Counted from the stretch's first letter, positions 33,452 to 41,193 are shown. The stretch: DNA of 64,000 bases from Streptomyces sp. MP131-18 (GCF_001984575.1 NZ_LZNS01000001.1:124001-188000), one strand, 5' to 3'. Numbers and translations are program-made. The notes: generated by a model not told the origin, from the sequence alone.

Positions 33452-33738
33452 GCGGCGGCCTCGAACGCGTCGCCTTCGACGGCCGCGAACAGCTCGTCCA
33501 GCAACGACGGCTCGTCGGGGTTGGCGGCGTCGCACTCGCGGGCGACGGCCGCGTACTGGACCTGGTCCAGCGGCGCCGCGGCCGACACGCGGCCAACCAG
33601 CCACTCCAGCAACTCCGCGCGGTGCGCCGCCTCCGCGTCCGCCACCGAGACGCGCGCCCGGCGGTAGCGGTCCAGCTCGGAAACCGCGGCGGCGTCACCG
33701 TCGGACAGAGAGGTACTCTTCACGTTGATCTCCTTCAT
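33448..33738 (-). CDS. Helical acidic protein (96 aa)
   Basis: Predicted helices such as DRYRRARVSVADAEAAHRAE and a C-terminal acidic end. Good GGAG-like ribosome site before ATG 33738. First gene of the 31.8-33.7 kb string of overlapping genes. Confidence 0.6.
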   Translation of the reverse strand: MKEINVKSTSLSDGDAAAVSELDRYRRARVSVADAEAAHRAELLEWLVGRVSAAAPLDQVQYAAVARECDAANPDEPSLLDELFAAVEGDAFEAAA

Positions 33739-33876
33739 CTCTCACAGGGGTTGAGGTTGATCACCAGGCCCTCCGTCGTCACATGGCGTTGCAGCGCCGA
33801 CGAACGGGGGGTCTGACCGTGCCCCGGGCGCGATTCGATCGCGCAGCATCACGCCACCACCGGGGCTGAGAGCTAG

Positions 33877-34455
33877 CTAGACGGCGAGGCGCTTCTCGGT
33901 GGTGCGCCGGACGGCGGCGAGGACCTCGTTGGCGAAGTCGATCAGCTGACCGGCAAACCGCTCGGCACGGTCGCCGGGGAGCGCCAGCATGTCGCCGGCG
34001 TGCCCAATGAGAACCTCGGGCTCGCTGTCCACCGTGTAGTCGTCGGCGGCGACCGCCACGGACAGCAGCTCCGCGCGCTCTACGTCCAAGCCCGTCGGGA
34101 TCGGCAGGTGGGCCTTCGCGGACATGTGCTCGCCCGGGAACTCGCTGGGGTGGTCGCACCACGAGAAGCACGGGCTGGCGGGCGGGGAGGTCAGCGCTTC
34201 GTACTGGTCCGCCAGTGCGTCGAGGCGCGTGAGGCGGTCCCGGGCGGCGGCGATCTCAGCGCGCAACTCCTCGGGAGTGCGGGCCTCGTAGGACGCGCCG
34301 TTGGCACTCACGACCAGCTCGGGCCGCCCCGTGTCGGCGCACGTCAGGATCTCCGCCTCAATGCTGAGGGCGACGGGAGCCGGGGACGGAGCGGAAGGCG
34401 AAGGGGTGGAGGAAGTGCTCGCGGGCTGTCCCGCAGGCATGGCAGTATCAAGCAC
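33877..34455 (-). CDS. DUF6907-like protein (192 aa)
   Basis: A Ser/Pro/Ala-rich start (about 1-30) is followed by beta strands and helices, with CFSWCDHPSEFPGEHMSA and RAELLSVAVAADDYTVDSEP near the centre, the signature of the DUF6907 family found in Streptomyces phages and mobile elements. Transcribed away from the Nudix genes, sharing the operator region at 34560-34609. Confidence 0.7.
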   Translation of the reverse strand: MLDTAMPAGQPASTSSTPSPSAPSPAPVALSIEAEILTCADTGRPELVVSANGASYEARTPEELRAEIAAARDRLTRLDALADQYEALTSPPASPCFSWCDHPSEFPGEHMSAKAHLPIPTGLDVERAELLSVAVAADDYTVDSEPEVLIGHAGDMLALPGDRAERFAGQLIDFANEVLAAVRRTTEKRLAV

Positions 34456-34559
34456 AGCCGGTCTCCTTGGTTGAAGCAGGGAGTTCGGTTAGGCCCTGGC
34501 CTGGGAGTGGAGTCCCAAAGCTGGGGCCGTTTACATGCCGGAGCTGGTGGAGCAGCCCG

Positions 34560-34609
34560 AGTGGCACTCCACTAACGTAGCGCAGTCCATAGACGAGTGG
34601 CAAGCCACT
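34560..34609. promoter_or_regulatory. Two AGTGGCAnnCCACT operator-like repeats
   Basis: AGTGGCACTCCACT (34560-34573) and AGTGGCAAGCCACT (34596-34609) are inverted repeats with identical arms, centres 36 bases apart. They lie between the divergent DUF6907-like gene and the plus-strand RHH-like gene starting at 34626, and probably bind one dimeric regulator. Confidence 0.65.
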
Positions 34610-34625
34610 ATGGAAAGATTCACCC

Positions 34626-34844
34626 ATGCCAGCAGGAGTCCACCTCAAACCAGCGCGCACGTACCGGCCCGACCCAGACCTGCACGCTCGGGCCAAGCTT
34701 GCCGTCGCCGAGGTCGGCTCCGACATGAACTCGCACATCAACGGCTTCTTGGTATGGCTCGTTGGGGACAGCGACGAACTTCCACCCAGGCCGAAGGACT
34801 CGAAGACCGAAGGGGCGACCTCGGCTCCCCCGGGGACGACGTGA
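34626..34844 (+). CDS. Small ribbon-helix-helix-like protein (72 aa)
   Basis: A short basic strand (KPARTYRPDPDLHARAKLAV) followed by two helices (AEVGSDMNSHINGFLVWLVG) fits a ribbon-helix-helix DNA-binding fold. The gene starts 17 bases after the second operator-like repeat, so it may bind that site and control itself (inference). Confidence 0.6.
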   Translation: MPAGVHLKPARTYRPDPDLHARAKLAVAEVGSDMNSHINGFLVWLVGDSDELPPRPKDSKTEGATSAPPGTT

Positions 34845-34978
34845 ATTTTCATGTCGCCGAGTCAACGCCGGATGACGCGCAGTAGCCATGAGGTTCCGGG
34901 GCGGGCATAGTGCAGCGGGTACAGCGGCAGTGCAGTCCTAGTGCAACAGGCCCGTCCGGGCGGGGTGGGAGGCCGAGG

Positions 34979-35611
34979 ATGGACGTCGTCGAGACGTGGA
35001 CCGGGCGCACAGCCCGGGCACTCCAGGACGCCCTCCGCATGACCAACGAGGCGTTCGCTGCTCACCTTGGCATCGCGGTGCGGACCGTCGCCACCTGGAA
35101 TTCTCAGCCGGAGATCATCCCGCGCCCCGACATGCAGCAGATGCTCGACACGACTCTTGAGAGGGCAGGTGACGCGGTGAAGCGACGGTTCGCGCTGATG
35201 TCCCGGCCGCCTGCCGCCGTCACCGCGCAGGTCCTCCGGGTCGCCATCGCCGTCGTCGTCCGCCCCGGTGAGGTGCTGCTCGTCTGTCGTCGCGACGGCG
35301 AGACGCTCCGCTGGCAGTTCCCGGCCGGAGTGGTCAAGCCGGGCGCCGACGCGGAGGCCGTGGCTGTGCAGGAGACCCACGCCGAGACCGGCGTCCACTG
35401 CGCCGTCCGCCGCCAGCTCGGGCAGCGGCTCCACCCAGTGACCGGCGTTCTCGCCGACTACTTCATCGCCGACTACCTCGCCGGCGAGGCCACCAACCGC
35501 GACCCCATCGAGAACACCGACGTGACCTGGGTGCCCATCTCGGCGCTCACCCGATTCATCCGGACCGACAGCCTGTACCCGCCCATCCTCGCCGCCTTGG
35601 AGACCGCGTGA
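34979..35611 (+). CDS. HTH-Nudix fusion, Pif-like, with degenerate Nudix box
   Basis: Residues 1-70 hold a Cro/C1-type HTH (ALQDALRMTNEAFAAHLGIA, VRTVATWNSQP); residues about 90-210 are a Nudix domain. The box reads GVVKPGADAEAVAVQETHAE followed by TGV: the first Glu, the Arg and one catalytic Glu of the consensus are replaced by Ala, Gln and Ala, so hydrolase activity is doubtful. Nudix proteins of this kind include Pif of pSAM2, which blocks redundant transfer. It overlaps the next gene as GTGA. Confidence 0.85.
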   Translation: MDVVETWTGRTARALQDALRMTNEAFAAHLGIAVRTVATWNSQPEIIPRPDMQQMLDTTLERAGDAVKRRFALMSRPPAAVTAQVLRVAIAVVVRPGEVLLVCRRDGETLRWQFPAGVVKPGADAEAVAVQETHAETGVHCAVRRQLGQRLHPVTGVLADYFIADYLAGEATNRDPIENTDVTWVPISALTRFIRTDSLYPPILAALETA

Positions 35612-36030
35612 CCGACCAGACCACCGAAGAGAAGCCCGGCATCAGCGCCGGGATCGTCGTCCAGGGCGGGCGCGTCCTCATGGTCCGGCGGCGTGTCAAG
35701 GAGGGCGAACTGAGCTGGCAGTTCCCGGCCGGCGGCATCGAGGCCAGCGAGACCGCCGAGGAGGCTGCCGTCCGCGAGACGTTGGAGGAGACGGGCCTGA
35801 ACGTCGAGGCCGTCAAGCTCCTCGGCGAGCGCATCCATCCCAAGACCGGCCGGGCCATGTCGTACACCGCCTGCCGCGTACTCGATGGCGAAGCGGTCGT
35901 CGGCGACGAGGAGGAGATCGCCGAGATCGCGTGGGTCGCGCACGGCGAGATCGCCGAGTACGTGCCCTACGGGCTGTACGAGCCCGTGCAGGTGTGGCTC
36001 GACGAGGAGTTGCGACCCGCCAACGGGTAG
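35608..36030 (+). CDS. Nudix hydrolase (140 aa), intact Nudix box
   Basis: The box GGIEASETAEEAAVRETLEE followed by TGL fits G-x5-E-x7-RE-U-x-EE-x-G-U exactly, so it should hydrolyse a nucleoside-diphosphate substrate. It is coupled to the HTH-Nudix gene upstream, and in Streptomyces integrative elements such tandem Nudix genes stand where pSAM2 has pif. The role in transfer immunity is an inference. Confidence 0.85.
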   Translation: MTDQTTEEKPGISAGIVVQGGRVLMVRRRVKEGELSWQFPAGGIEASETAEEAAVRETLEETGLNVEAVKLLGERIHPKTGRAMSYTACRVLDGEAVVGDEEEIAEIAWVAHGEIAEYVPYGLYEPVQVWLDEELRPANG

Positions 36031-36073
36031 CGGGCGCCACCCCTGCGACCAGGGGCGCTGATCCAGCGTCAGC

Positions 36074-36907
36074 TCAGCGCGCAAGCAGCCGTTCTTCGAT
36101 AGTGATGTGCACGGGCTGATCGCGGGCCTGGATCTGCTGCAGGCTGTCCAGGATTGCCTCGTACACGAGGCTAGCCATGGTGGCTTCCATCGCGTTCCCA
36201 CTGCGACGCAGACGCCGCATCGCCTGGACGATAGCTGCGAGGTCACGCCCCGAAAGAGTGACCTCGCACAGGTCACCGTCGCGGTCGAACGCCGGGTTCA
36301 TGCGCCACTCGATCTGTTTCCGGACCTCGCCAAGGATGAACAGCCAGGTGTCGAGACTGCAGGTCAGGAATGCCGCTGGCGCATCGTCCGCGTCTCGGAT
36401 GGCTCCCCAGTCTTCGGCGGCTGCGTGGATCGCCTTCTGCATGTAGTTCCAGAACGCGAAGTCGGTTTCGGAGTCACCGGTTTCTCCGGCTGAGAACTCG
36501 GCGTACCGCTTGCAGACGATGACTAGATGGGTTGCCGTCTGGGGGTCGTAGACGCTCAGATCGACGACATCAGTGTCGACCAGTTCCCCGCCGGAAAGTT
36601 CGTGCGCAACGCGGAGCGGCAGGCTCAAGAGCGTCGAACGGAGTTGCCGCTCAAGGGCGGTGGGCAACCGGTCCGGTCGGCGCCCTCCTAGGAAGGCCAT
36701 CGCGCGCCCGTGTGGCCATCCCAGCGCTTCAGCCACCTTCGAGAGGCTTGTCGGCACACGCCTGAAGGGGGTGCCTTGCTCCAGGTTCATGACGCTGCCA
36801 CGCGAAACACCTGCGGCGTCGGCGAGTTCTGCCTGGGTCCGCCCGCTCGCGACTCGGGCATCGCGGAGCGCGTTACCAAGGGCCTCGAAGTCCCACATCT
36901 CATCCAT
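36074..36907 (-). CDS. XRE-family repressor with large C-terminal domain
   Basis: The N-terminal HTH (residues about 10-65) reads ALRDARVASGRTQAELADAA, GVSRGSVMNLEQGTPF. The rest of the 277-residue protein contains LLSLPLRVAHELSGGELVDT and, near the end, VTLSGRDLAAIVQAMRRLRR. The first segment recurs in the regulator at 55356, the second in the protein at 37936. ATG 36907 is placed at the predicted transcription start, giving a leaderless message. Divergent to an antirepressor gene, so it is the likely prophage repressor. Confidence 0.82.
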   Translation of the reverse strand: MDEMWDFEALGNALRDARVASGRTQAELADAAGVSRGSVMNLEQGTPFRRVPTSLSKVAEALGWPHGRAMAFLGGRRPDRLPTALERQLRSTLLSLPLRVAHELSGGELVDTDVVDLSVYDPQTATHLVIVCKRYAEFSAGETGDSETDFAFWNYMQKAIHAAAEDWGAIRDADDAPAAFLTCSLDTWLFILGEVRKQIEWRMNPAFDRDGDLCEVTLSGRDLAAIVQAMRRLRRSGNAMEATMASLVYEAILDSLQQIQARDQPVHITIEERLLAR

Positions 36908-36913
36908 GCCGCC

Positions 36914-36964
36914 ATTGTGCATGGATGGACTTTCGTTGCGCAATGTTGAGCGAGTGTCTAATAT
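36914..36964. promoter_or_regulatory. Divergent promoters sharing TTGCGCAA
   Basis: The palindrome TTGCGCAA (36936-36943) gives a -35 to both strands. Plus: TTGCGC, 17 bases, TAATAT (36959-36964). Minus: TTGCGC, 18 bases, CACAAT (complement of 36914-36919). A regulator bound here would control repressor and antirepressor together. Confidence 0.6.
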
Positions 36965-36966
36965 TA

Positions 36967-36998
36967 GGTCTGCGCCCGGCGGCTACCGGGCGCAGACC
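36967..36998 (+). promoter_or_regulatory. 13-bp leader hairpin before antirepressor gene
   Basis: GGTCTGCGCCCGG pairs perfectly with CCGGGCGCAGACC around a 6-base loop, starting 2 bases after the -10 box and ending 45 bases before the antirepressor ATG. It may be an attenuator, an RNA stabiliser, or an operator overlapping the start point. Confidence 0.6.
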
Positions 36999-37043
36999 CA
37001 TTGATCGACTCCGCGTTTCCGTAGCAGGAGAGAGGAGTGGACC

Positions 37044-37859
37044 ATGTCCATGGTCCCACGGGGGGATGGCTCCCCGTTTGATGCCCTACGACACACCCGA
37101 ACGGACGGCTCCGAGTATTGGGTGGCCCGGGAGCTGATGCCGTTCCTGGGGTACGCCCAGTGGCGCCGGTTCACCGAGGCCATCGAGCAGGCTCGGGCGG
37201 TCATCATCGCGGAACAGGGGAACGAGGCAGCTGACCTGGCTCTTTGCCGGTACCGACAAGAAGGGACCGGCGGTGCGCCGCGCGAGGATTATCAGCTCTC
37301 CCGCTACGCCGCCTACCTCACGGCCATGCGTGGCGACTCGCGGAAGCCGGAGATCCGGGAGGCGCTGGTGTACTTCGCGGTGAGGACCCGGGAGGCCGAG
37401 ACGGCACCGGCCCTGCCGGACCTGTCCACCCCGACGGGTGTCCTCGCTCTCGCCGAGCACTACGTCGCGACCGCTCGGCAACTCGTCGAGGCCGACACGA
37501 AAATTCGCGCACTGGAGCCGAAGGCGCTGGCGCACGACACGCTCATGGCCGCGCAGGACGGTGACGTGCTGGTGCGGCAGGCCGCGAAGCTGCTCGGCTG
37601 GGCAGAGAAGCAACTCCGCGTGTTCCTGATCGACGAGGGCCTGGTGTACCGCCGTCAGGCCACGTGCGGGGCGGCGCAGTACGACTTCTACGCGGCGCAC
37701 GCCGACTGCTTCAACGCGGTCGAGCGGGTCGTCGAGCACACGTGGGGCTCGTGCGCCCACTACACGCTGCACCTGACCCCGCGCGGGATCGCGTTCGTGC
37801 AGATGCGCATCGAGAAGCGCCGCGCCGAGATGGCCGCCGCCATCGAACAGGCGGGCTGA
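37044..37859 (+). CDS. Phage antirepressor (Bro-N-like plus KilA-C)
   Basis: Residues 1-100 resemble the Bro-N/DinD-type domain (TDGSEYWVARELMPFLGYAQ, then WRRFTEAIEQA); residues about 150-260 match the KilA-C antirepressor domain (GDVLVRQAAKLLGWAEKQLR, VFLIDEGLVYRR). Such proteins bind and neutralise phage repressors. Strong GGAGAGAGGAG ribosome site. It is transcribed from the shared divergent promoter region. Confidence 0.88.
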   Translation: MSMVPRGDGSPFDALRHTRTDGSEYWVARELMPFLGYAQWRRFTEAIEQARAVIIAEQGNEAADLALCRYRQEGTGGAPREDYQLSRYAAYLTAMRGDSRKPEIREALVYFAVRTREAETAPALPDLSTPTGVLALAEHYVATARQLVEADTKIRALEPKALAHDTLMAAQDGDVLVRQAAKLLGWAEKQLRVFLIDEGLVYRRQATCGAAQYDFYAAHADCFNAVERVVEHTWGSCAHYTLHLTPRGIAFVQMRIEKRRAEMAAAIEQAG

Positions 37860-37894
37860 CTGCCGAAGCAGTTACCAGTAATGGTAATTGCTCA

Positions 37895-37927
37895 CCGCCC
37901 CGACCCAACTGCCATGGGTCGGGGCGG
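37895..37927. terminator. 13-bp perfect hairpin between convergent genes
   Basis: CCGCCCCGACCCA and TGGGTCGGGGCGG around a 7-base loop, placed between the antirepressor gene and the convergent coiled-coil gene. Serves both directions. A smaller repeat TTACCA/TGGTAA lies just before it (37872-37887). Confidence 0.85.
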
Positions 37928-37935
37928 CGGCGTGT

Positions 37936-38805
37936 CTACGGCTGGTCGCCCTCCGGCGGATTGCTGTCGGGCACGGGGAGCGCTCCGCCTTGCTGGAGGT
38001 CGATGTCGATGGTGATGCGCTTGGCCCCTGGGCCCTGGTCGGATCGGGAGGCGTCGTGGATGCCGAGGCGGAGGGACTGGTAGAGGGTGTTGGCGAGCGC
38101 CCAGTCGCCTACCAGTTGGTCGCGGCTTCGACGGCGCCGGAGTTCCCAGACAGCCGTGATGGCGGCGATGAGGGAGCGCCCGGAGAGTGCGACCTCGACG
38201 CGGCCCTCGTCGAGTTCTTTGACATCGCCTGGGACGCGGAAGTGCTGTTCGGCGGCGGCGTGTTCGATGAGGAACGCCCACAAGTCGCGATGAACGACGA
38301 TCTTGGCCGAGGAGACGCGGCCGGCGATGAGTAGGAGGTCGTGGTACTCCCCGACGTCATTGCGGTCGGCGTCGGGGCGGCTGGGTTCGCTCGATGGAGT
38401 GTTCGCCGTGGTTGGGTGTTCGCGTGGTGGGGAGCCGTCGGGCGGCAGGGCGCTCGGATTCTCGCCGGCCGGGGTGGCTGGCTGGGTGGCCGCTTCGAGG
38501 GCCCGGCGGGTGACCTCAGCTTCGGCGCGGACGGCGGCGGCTTCGGCCTTCCATGTGGCGACCTCTGTTCGGAGGTTCGTGATTTCGCGGCGGATCGTCT
38601 CGCCGTCGGAGCTGGTGAGGGTGTTGGTCTGGATGATGTGGAGGCGTGCTCCGATGGCGTCGATCTTCGTGTTGAGGTCGGTGTGCGCCTTGGTGATGGC
38701 AGCGGTGACGTCGGCTGCTCCCTTGCGCACGGATTCGCCGAGCGCGCTGATGGCGGTGCCGATGCTGCTGAGTGCGTCCGTCGCGTGGCTCCTGCCGAAT
38801 GCCAT
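37936..38805 (-). CDS. Coiled-coil protein with repressor-like C-terminal domain (289 aa)
   Basis: Residues about 10-110 are a coiled coil (GKGAADVTAAITKAHTDLNT-like, LRTEVATWKAEAAAVRAEAE); a Pro/Ser linker follows; residues about 165-275 (IVVHRDLWAFLIEHAAAEQH, VEVALSGRSLIAAITAVWEL, WALANTLYQSLRLGI) resemble the C-terminal region of the repressor at 36074. There is no HTH. It may pair with or antagonise the repressor through that shared domain; this is an inference from sequence similarity. Confidence 0.65.
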   Translation of the reverse strand: MAFGRSHATDALSSIGTAISALGESVRKGAADVTAAITKAHTDLNTKIDAIGARLHIIQTNTLTSSDGETIRREITNLRTEVATWKAEAAAVRAEAEVTRRALEAATQPATPAGENPSALPPDGSPPREHPTTANTPSSEPSRPDADRNDVGEYHDLLLIAGRVSSAKIVVHRDLWAFLIEHAAAEQHFRVPGDVKELDEGRVEVALSGRSLIAAITAVWELRRRRSRDQLVGDWALANTLYQSLRLGIHDASRSDQGPGAKRITIDIDLQQGGALPVPDSNPPEGDQP

Positions 38806-38970
38806 GTATCGCCCCCTGTGTCGTCGCCGTGTGTGGCGCGTCCATGCCTCCCCGTGTTCGACGGTCCTGACGCGGCGGTTTCCGGACAAGGCAGCAGACC
38901 CAGGCCTGCGACAGGCGCATAGCGCCCGGGGGCGAAGCAGGGTGACGGGGCTCATCGGGGGTTTCGGAGT

Positions 38971-39005
38971 GTCCTAGACCCTACTAACTCAGTAGGGTCT
39001 AGGAC
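38971..39005. promoter_or_regulatory. Perfect 15-bp inverted repeat (35 bp)
   Basis: GTCCTAGACCCTACT and AGTAGGGTCTAGGAC flank AACTC. It is less GC-rich than its surroundings and lies in the 336-base gap between divergent genes (minus start 38805, plus start 39142). No U-tract follows on either side. It may be an operator, centromere-like or resolution site. Nothing else is evident in this gap. Confidence 0.7.
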
Positions 39006-39141
39006 GGGCTGGCGTCCTTCTTGCCTGCTTTCGGGTTGTTTCGCAGGGGGGTTCGATGGGGTACCGCAGTGCGGGCACGGCGCACGTGCAGGTGTGGCGC
39101 GCTACCCTCGGATGGAATTCAACACTCAGGGGAGCAGCGTG

Positions 39142-39426
39142 ATGAGCGGCGGGCCGTGGACGATCGAACGGATTTGCGAATCTCTCGGTAATCCGGTCCT
39201 GTCGAAACGCTTCTTGTCGCAGATCAATCGCGCGCCTGCGGACGAACTGCTCGAAGTGTTCGCCCGCTGGCGGAAGGCCGCGGAGGATATGCAGGCCGGT
39301 GTGGCAAAGGCGCAGGCGCTCGCCGAGGCCGAGCAGCATGGCGAGCCGTTGCCGGGCGAGTGGACCGATGTAACCGAACGGGTGCGCGACGAGGCACAGC
39401 GGATTCAGTCACGCGGCGCCGCCTGA
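39142..39426 (+). CDS. Possible antitoxin-like protein (94 aa)
   Basis: Helical protein (NPVLSKRFLSQINRAPADEL, FARWRKAAEDMQAGVAKAQA). AGGGGAG precedes the start at 39142. It lies upstream of a RelE/ParE-like gene, 105 bases apart, an order usual for antitoxin-toxin pairs. The family itself is not recognised. Confidence 0.5.
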   Translation: MSGGPWTIERICESLGNPVLSKRFLSQINRAPADELLEVFARWRKAAEDMQAGVAKAQALAEAEQHGEPLPGEWTDVTERVRDEAQRIQSRGAA

Positions 39427-39531
39427 TCACCCTTAAGGCTAACGGACTGCTACAGATCGACTACGCTGAACGGGCCTTGGAGAGGCCCGAATGGTGTCCG
39501 GGTCAGACGCCACCCAACCGAGGAATGCGGC

Positions 39532-39777
39532 GTGACCTATCGACTGAGCTACGACCCGGAAACCGAACCGGCGCAGGACGCGCTGCCCCCATCTGTGAGC
39601 GAGGCCCTGACTGTGGCCCTGACGAACGCATGCGACGATCCGCTCGGCGCCACGCACCCCTACGGGATGGCCGACTTCACCATTCGCCAGGTGATCGTGG
39701 ACGGCGCGTATGCCGTGCTTTACGTCTCGCACCAGTCGAAGACGCTGCACGTCACGCAGATCGCGCCACTCCCCTGA
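39532..39777 (+). CDS. RelE/ParE-like small protein (81 aa)
   Basis: Start TYRLSYDPETEPAQDALPPS, central ALTVALTNACDDPLGATHPY, and C-terminal strands VDGAYAVLYVSHQSKTLHVT follow the RelE/ParE toxin layout (strand, two helices, three strands). Catalytic residues are poorly conserved in this superfamily, so toxicity is not certain. A strong terminator follows. Confidence 0.55.
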   Translation: MTYRLSYDPETEPAQDALPPSVSEALTVALTNACDDPLGATHPYGMADFTIRQVIVDGAYAVLYVSHQSKTLHVTQIAPLP

Positions 39778-39787
39778 CGCCAAACGC

Positions 39788-39824
39788 GACGAAGTCCCCG
39801 CCGACGGCCGGCGGGGACTTCGTC
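39788..39824. terminator. 16-bp perfect hairpin between convergent genes
   Basis: GACGAAGTCCCCGCCG and CGGCGGGGACTTCGTC around ACGGC, between the RelE-like gene and the minus-strand early operon. Confidence 0.88.
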
Positions 39825-39829
39825 ATGCA

Positions 39830-40015
39830 TCAGTACCGTTCGGCGTCCTCGCCGAGCGATATCTCCAGTTGCTTTACTTTGCCGTTGGTGCTCAGCTCGG
39901 CGTAGACGGGGCGGTCGCCGGGGGCGTCGGCGGCCCGTGCCAGCTTCACGAATTGTTCGATCTCGTCCAGCGTCATGTCTTTCGACTCGCCGCTGAGCTT
40001 CAGCATTTGAGGCAT
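39830..40015 (-). CDS. Small hypothetical protein (61 aa)
   Basis: Helix then strands (MTLDEIEQFVKLARAADAPG, RPVYAELSTNGKVKQLEISL). Last gene of the early operon. Not recognised. Confidence 0.6.
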   Translation of the reverse strand: MPQMLKLSGESKDMTLDEIEQFVKLARAADAPGDRPVYAELSTNGKVKQLEISLGEDAERY

Positions 40016-40049
40016 GCGCCGATTCTGCCAGGCCCAGGCGGGGGCTTCG

Positions 40050-40715
40050 TCACGCCGCTGCCGCTGCCATGGCCCTGGGTGCGAGGGGGAGCCGCAGCAC
40101 GTCGTCGTGCCCGTACCGGGTGCCGCAGGTGCCGCAGGTGGCGCTGGGGGTGGAGGCGCCGACGCGCAGGAGGCCGCCGCAGGGGCAGGCGACGGTGACG
40201 CGCCGTTCGCCGCGTTCGCCGGTGGCGCGGCTGTGCGCGTGCTGGTGCACCTGCTGGATGTCTCGCAGGGAGTCGCCGACGCCGGGGTGCATGCCGCATG
40301 CCCAGTCGAGGTGCCAGCGCAGCCAGCGGCACAGCGCCGCGAGCCGGGCATCCGGACCGGCCGGCCATTCCGGGGGCGTGAGCGTGCCGCCCGCGTCGCC
40401 CTCGCGGGACGTCTCCACCCAGTCCCGCACGCAGGACACGAGGGTGGCGATCACGCCGACACGCGGGTCGGTGAGGTCCATGACGTCGAGGTCGGCGGGC
40501 GGCCGTGGCCCGTAGGCGCCGCGGGAGCCGACTACGTGGGCGCCGCGGCCGGGGGTGAGCACGTCGGCGAGCTGCCGGTGCAGGGTCGGCAGGTCGGCGA
40601 GCTGCTGAGCGGCCTGCTGCTGGCATCCGGCGCAGGCCCACCTCGTGGCCTCGATCGGGTGCAGCGCCCGGTGACAGCTGGTGCAGGACGGGGCTGCGTC
40701 GTCGTGCTCGTGCAT
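40050..40715 (-). CDS. Zinc-ribbon protein (221 aa)
   Basis: Two Cys clusters: CTSCHRALHPIEATRWACAGC near the N-terminus and CPCGGLLRV ... CGTCGTRYG at the C-terminus, with a helical middle (RLAALCRWLRWHLDWACGMH). Probably binds zinc and nucleic acid or protein; common in Streptomyces phage early regions. ATG 40715 chosen. Confidence 0.65.
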   Translation of the reverse strand: MHEHDDAAPSCTSCHRALHPIEATRWACAGCQQQAAQQLADLPTLHRQLADVLTPGRGAHVVGSRGAYGPRPPADLDVMDLTDPRVGVIATLVSCVRDWVETSREGDAGGTLTPPEWPAGPDARLAALCRWLRWHLDWACGMHPGVGDSLRDIQQVHQHAHSRATGERGERRVTVACPCGGLLRVGASTPSATCGTCGTRYGHDDVLRLPLAPRAMAAAAA

Positions 40716-40742
40716 CGGTGGCTCCTCGTGCGGTGTGCGGGT

Positions 40743-40770
40743 GGGGCCCGGCCGGTCGGTGCCGGGCCCC
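40743..40770 (-). terminator. 10-bp hairpin
   Basis: GGGGCCCGGC and GCCGGGCCCC around an 8-base loop, after the 40787-41023 gene. Confidence 0.75.
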
Positions 40771-40786
40771 TGGGGGTGCGTGGGGG

Positions 40787-41023
40787 TCACGCGGCGGAGG
40801 CGAGTTCCTCGTGATCGGTGAAGCGGAGGTCTGCGCCAGGGCTCTGCCAGCACGTTCCCCAGGGGTGTTCGACGGGGATCAGTCCGGCGTCGGCGGGCTG
40901 GATGCAGTGGCGGTCGATGCCGTAGCGGCCCTTGCGGTGCTTCTCGGCGGCGGAGTCGGAGTTGAATGTTTCGTGACATACGGGGCAATGTGCGCGGCGC
41001 AGACCGGTCCGGTCTTGCCGCAT
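40787..41023 (-). CDS. C2H2-type zinc-finger protein (78 aa)
   Basis: CPVCHETFNSDSAAEKHRKG followed by RHC is a classical C2-H-C/H finger, the only recognisable domain. Such single-finger proteins are frequent in Streptomyces phage early operons. The start at 41023 lacks a clear ribosome site. Confidence 0.65.
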   Translation of the reverse strand: MRQDRTGLRRAHCPVCHETFNSDSAAEKHRKGRYGIDRHCIQPADAGLIPVEHPWGTCWQSPGADLRFTDHEELASAA

Positions 41024-41193
41024 TCGCCGTGGCTGATCATGGTTCGCCTTTCAGGGGTAGGGATGGCGCTGCCGGGGTCGGACTTGGGGGCGATGGGGCC
41101 GATGGGTGCCGAACGGGCCTCAGGCCGTCTGAGCGCGACTATGTCGGCGGGAAATGGCATCTCTGCTCGATGGGTCGGTGCGGTCGGGTGGGT

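Noticed and set aside
37872..37887. Independent operator TTACCA/TGGTAA
   Set aside because: Only 6-bp arms, directly beside a terminator; too weak to call as a regulatory site by itself.
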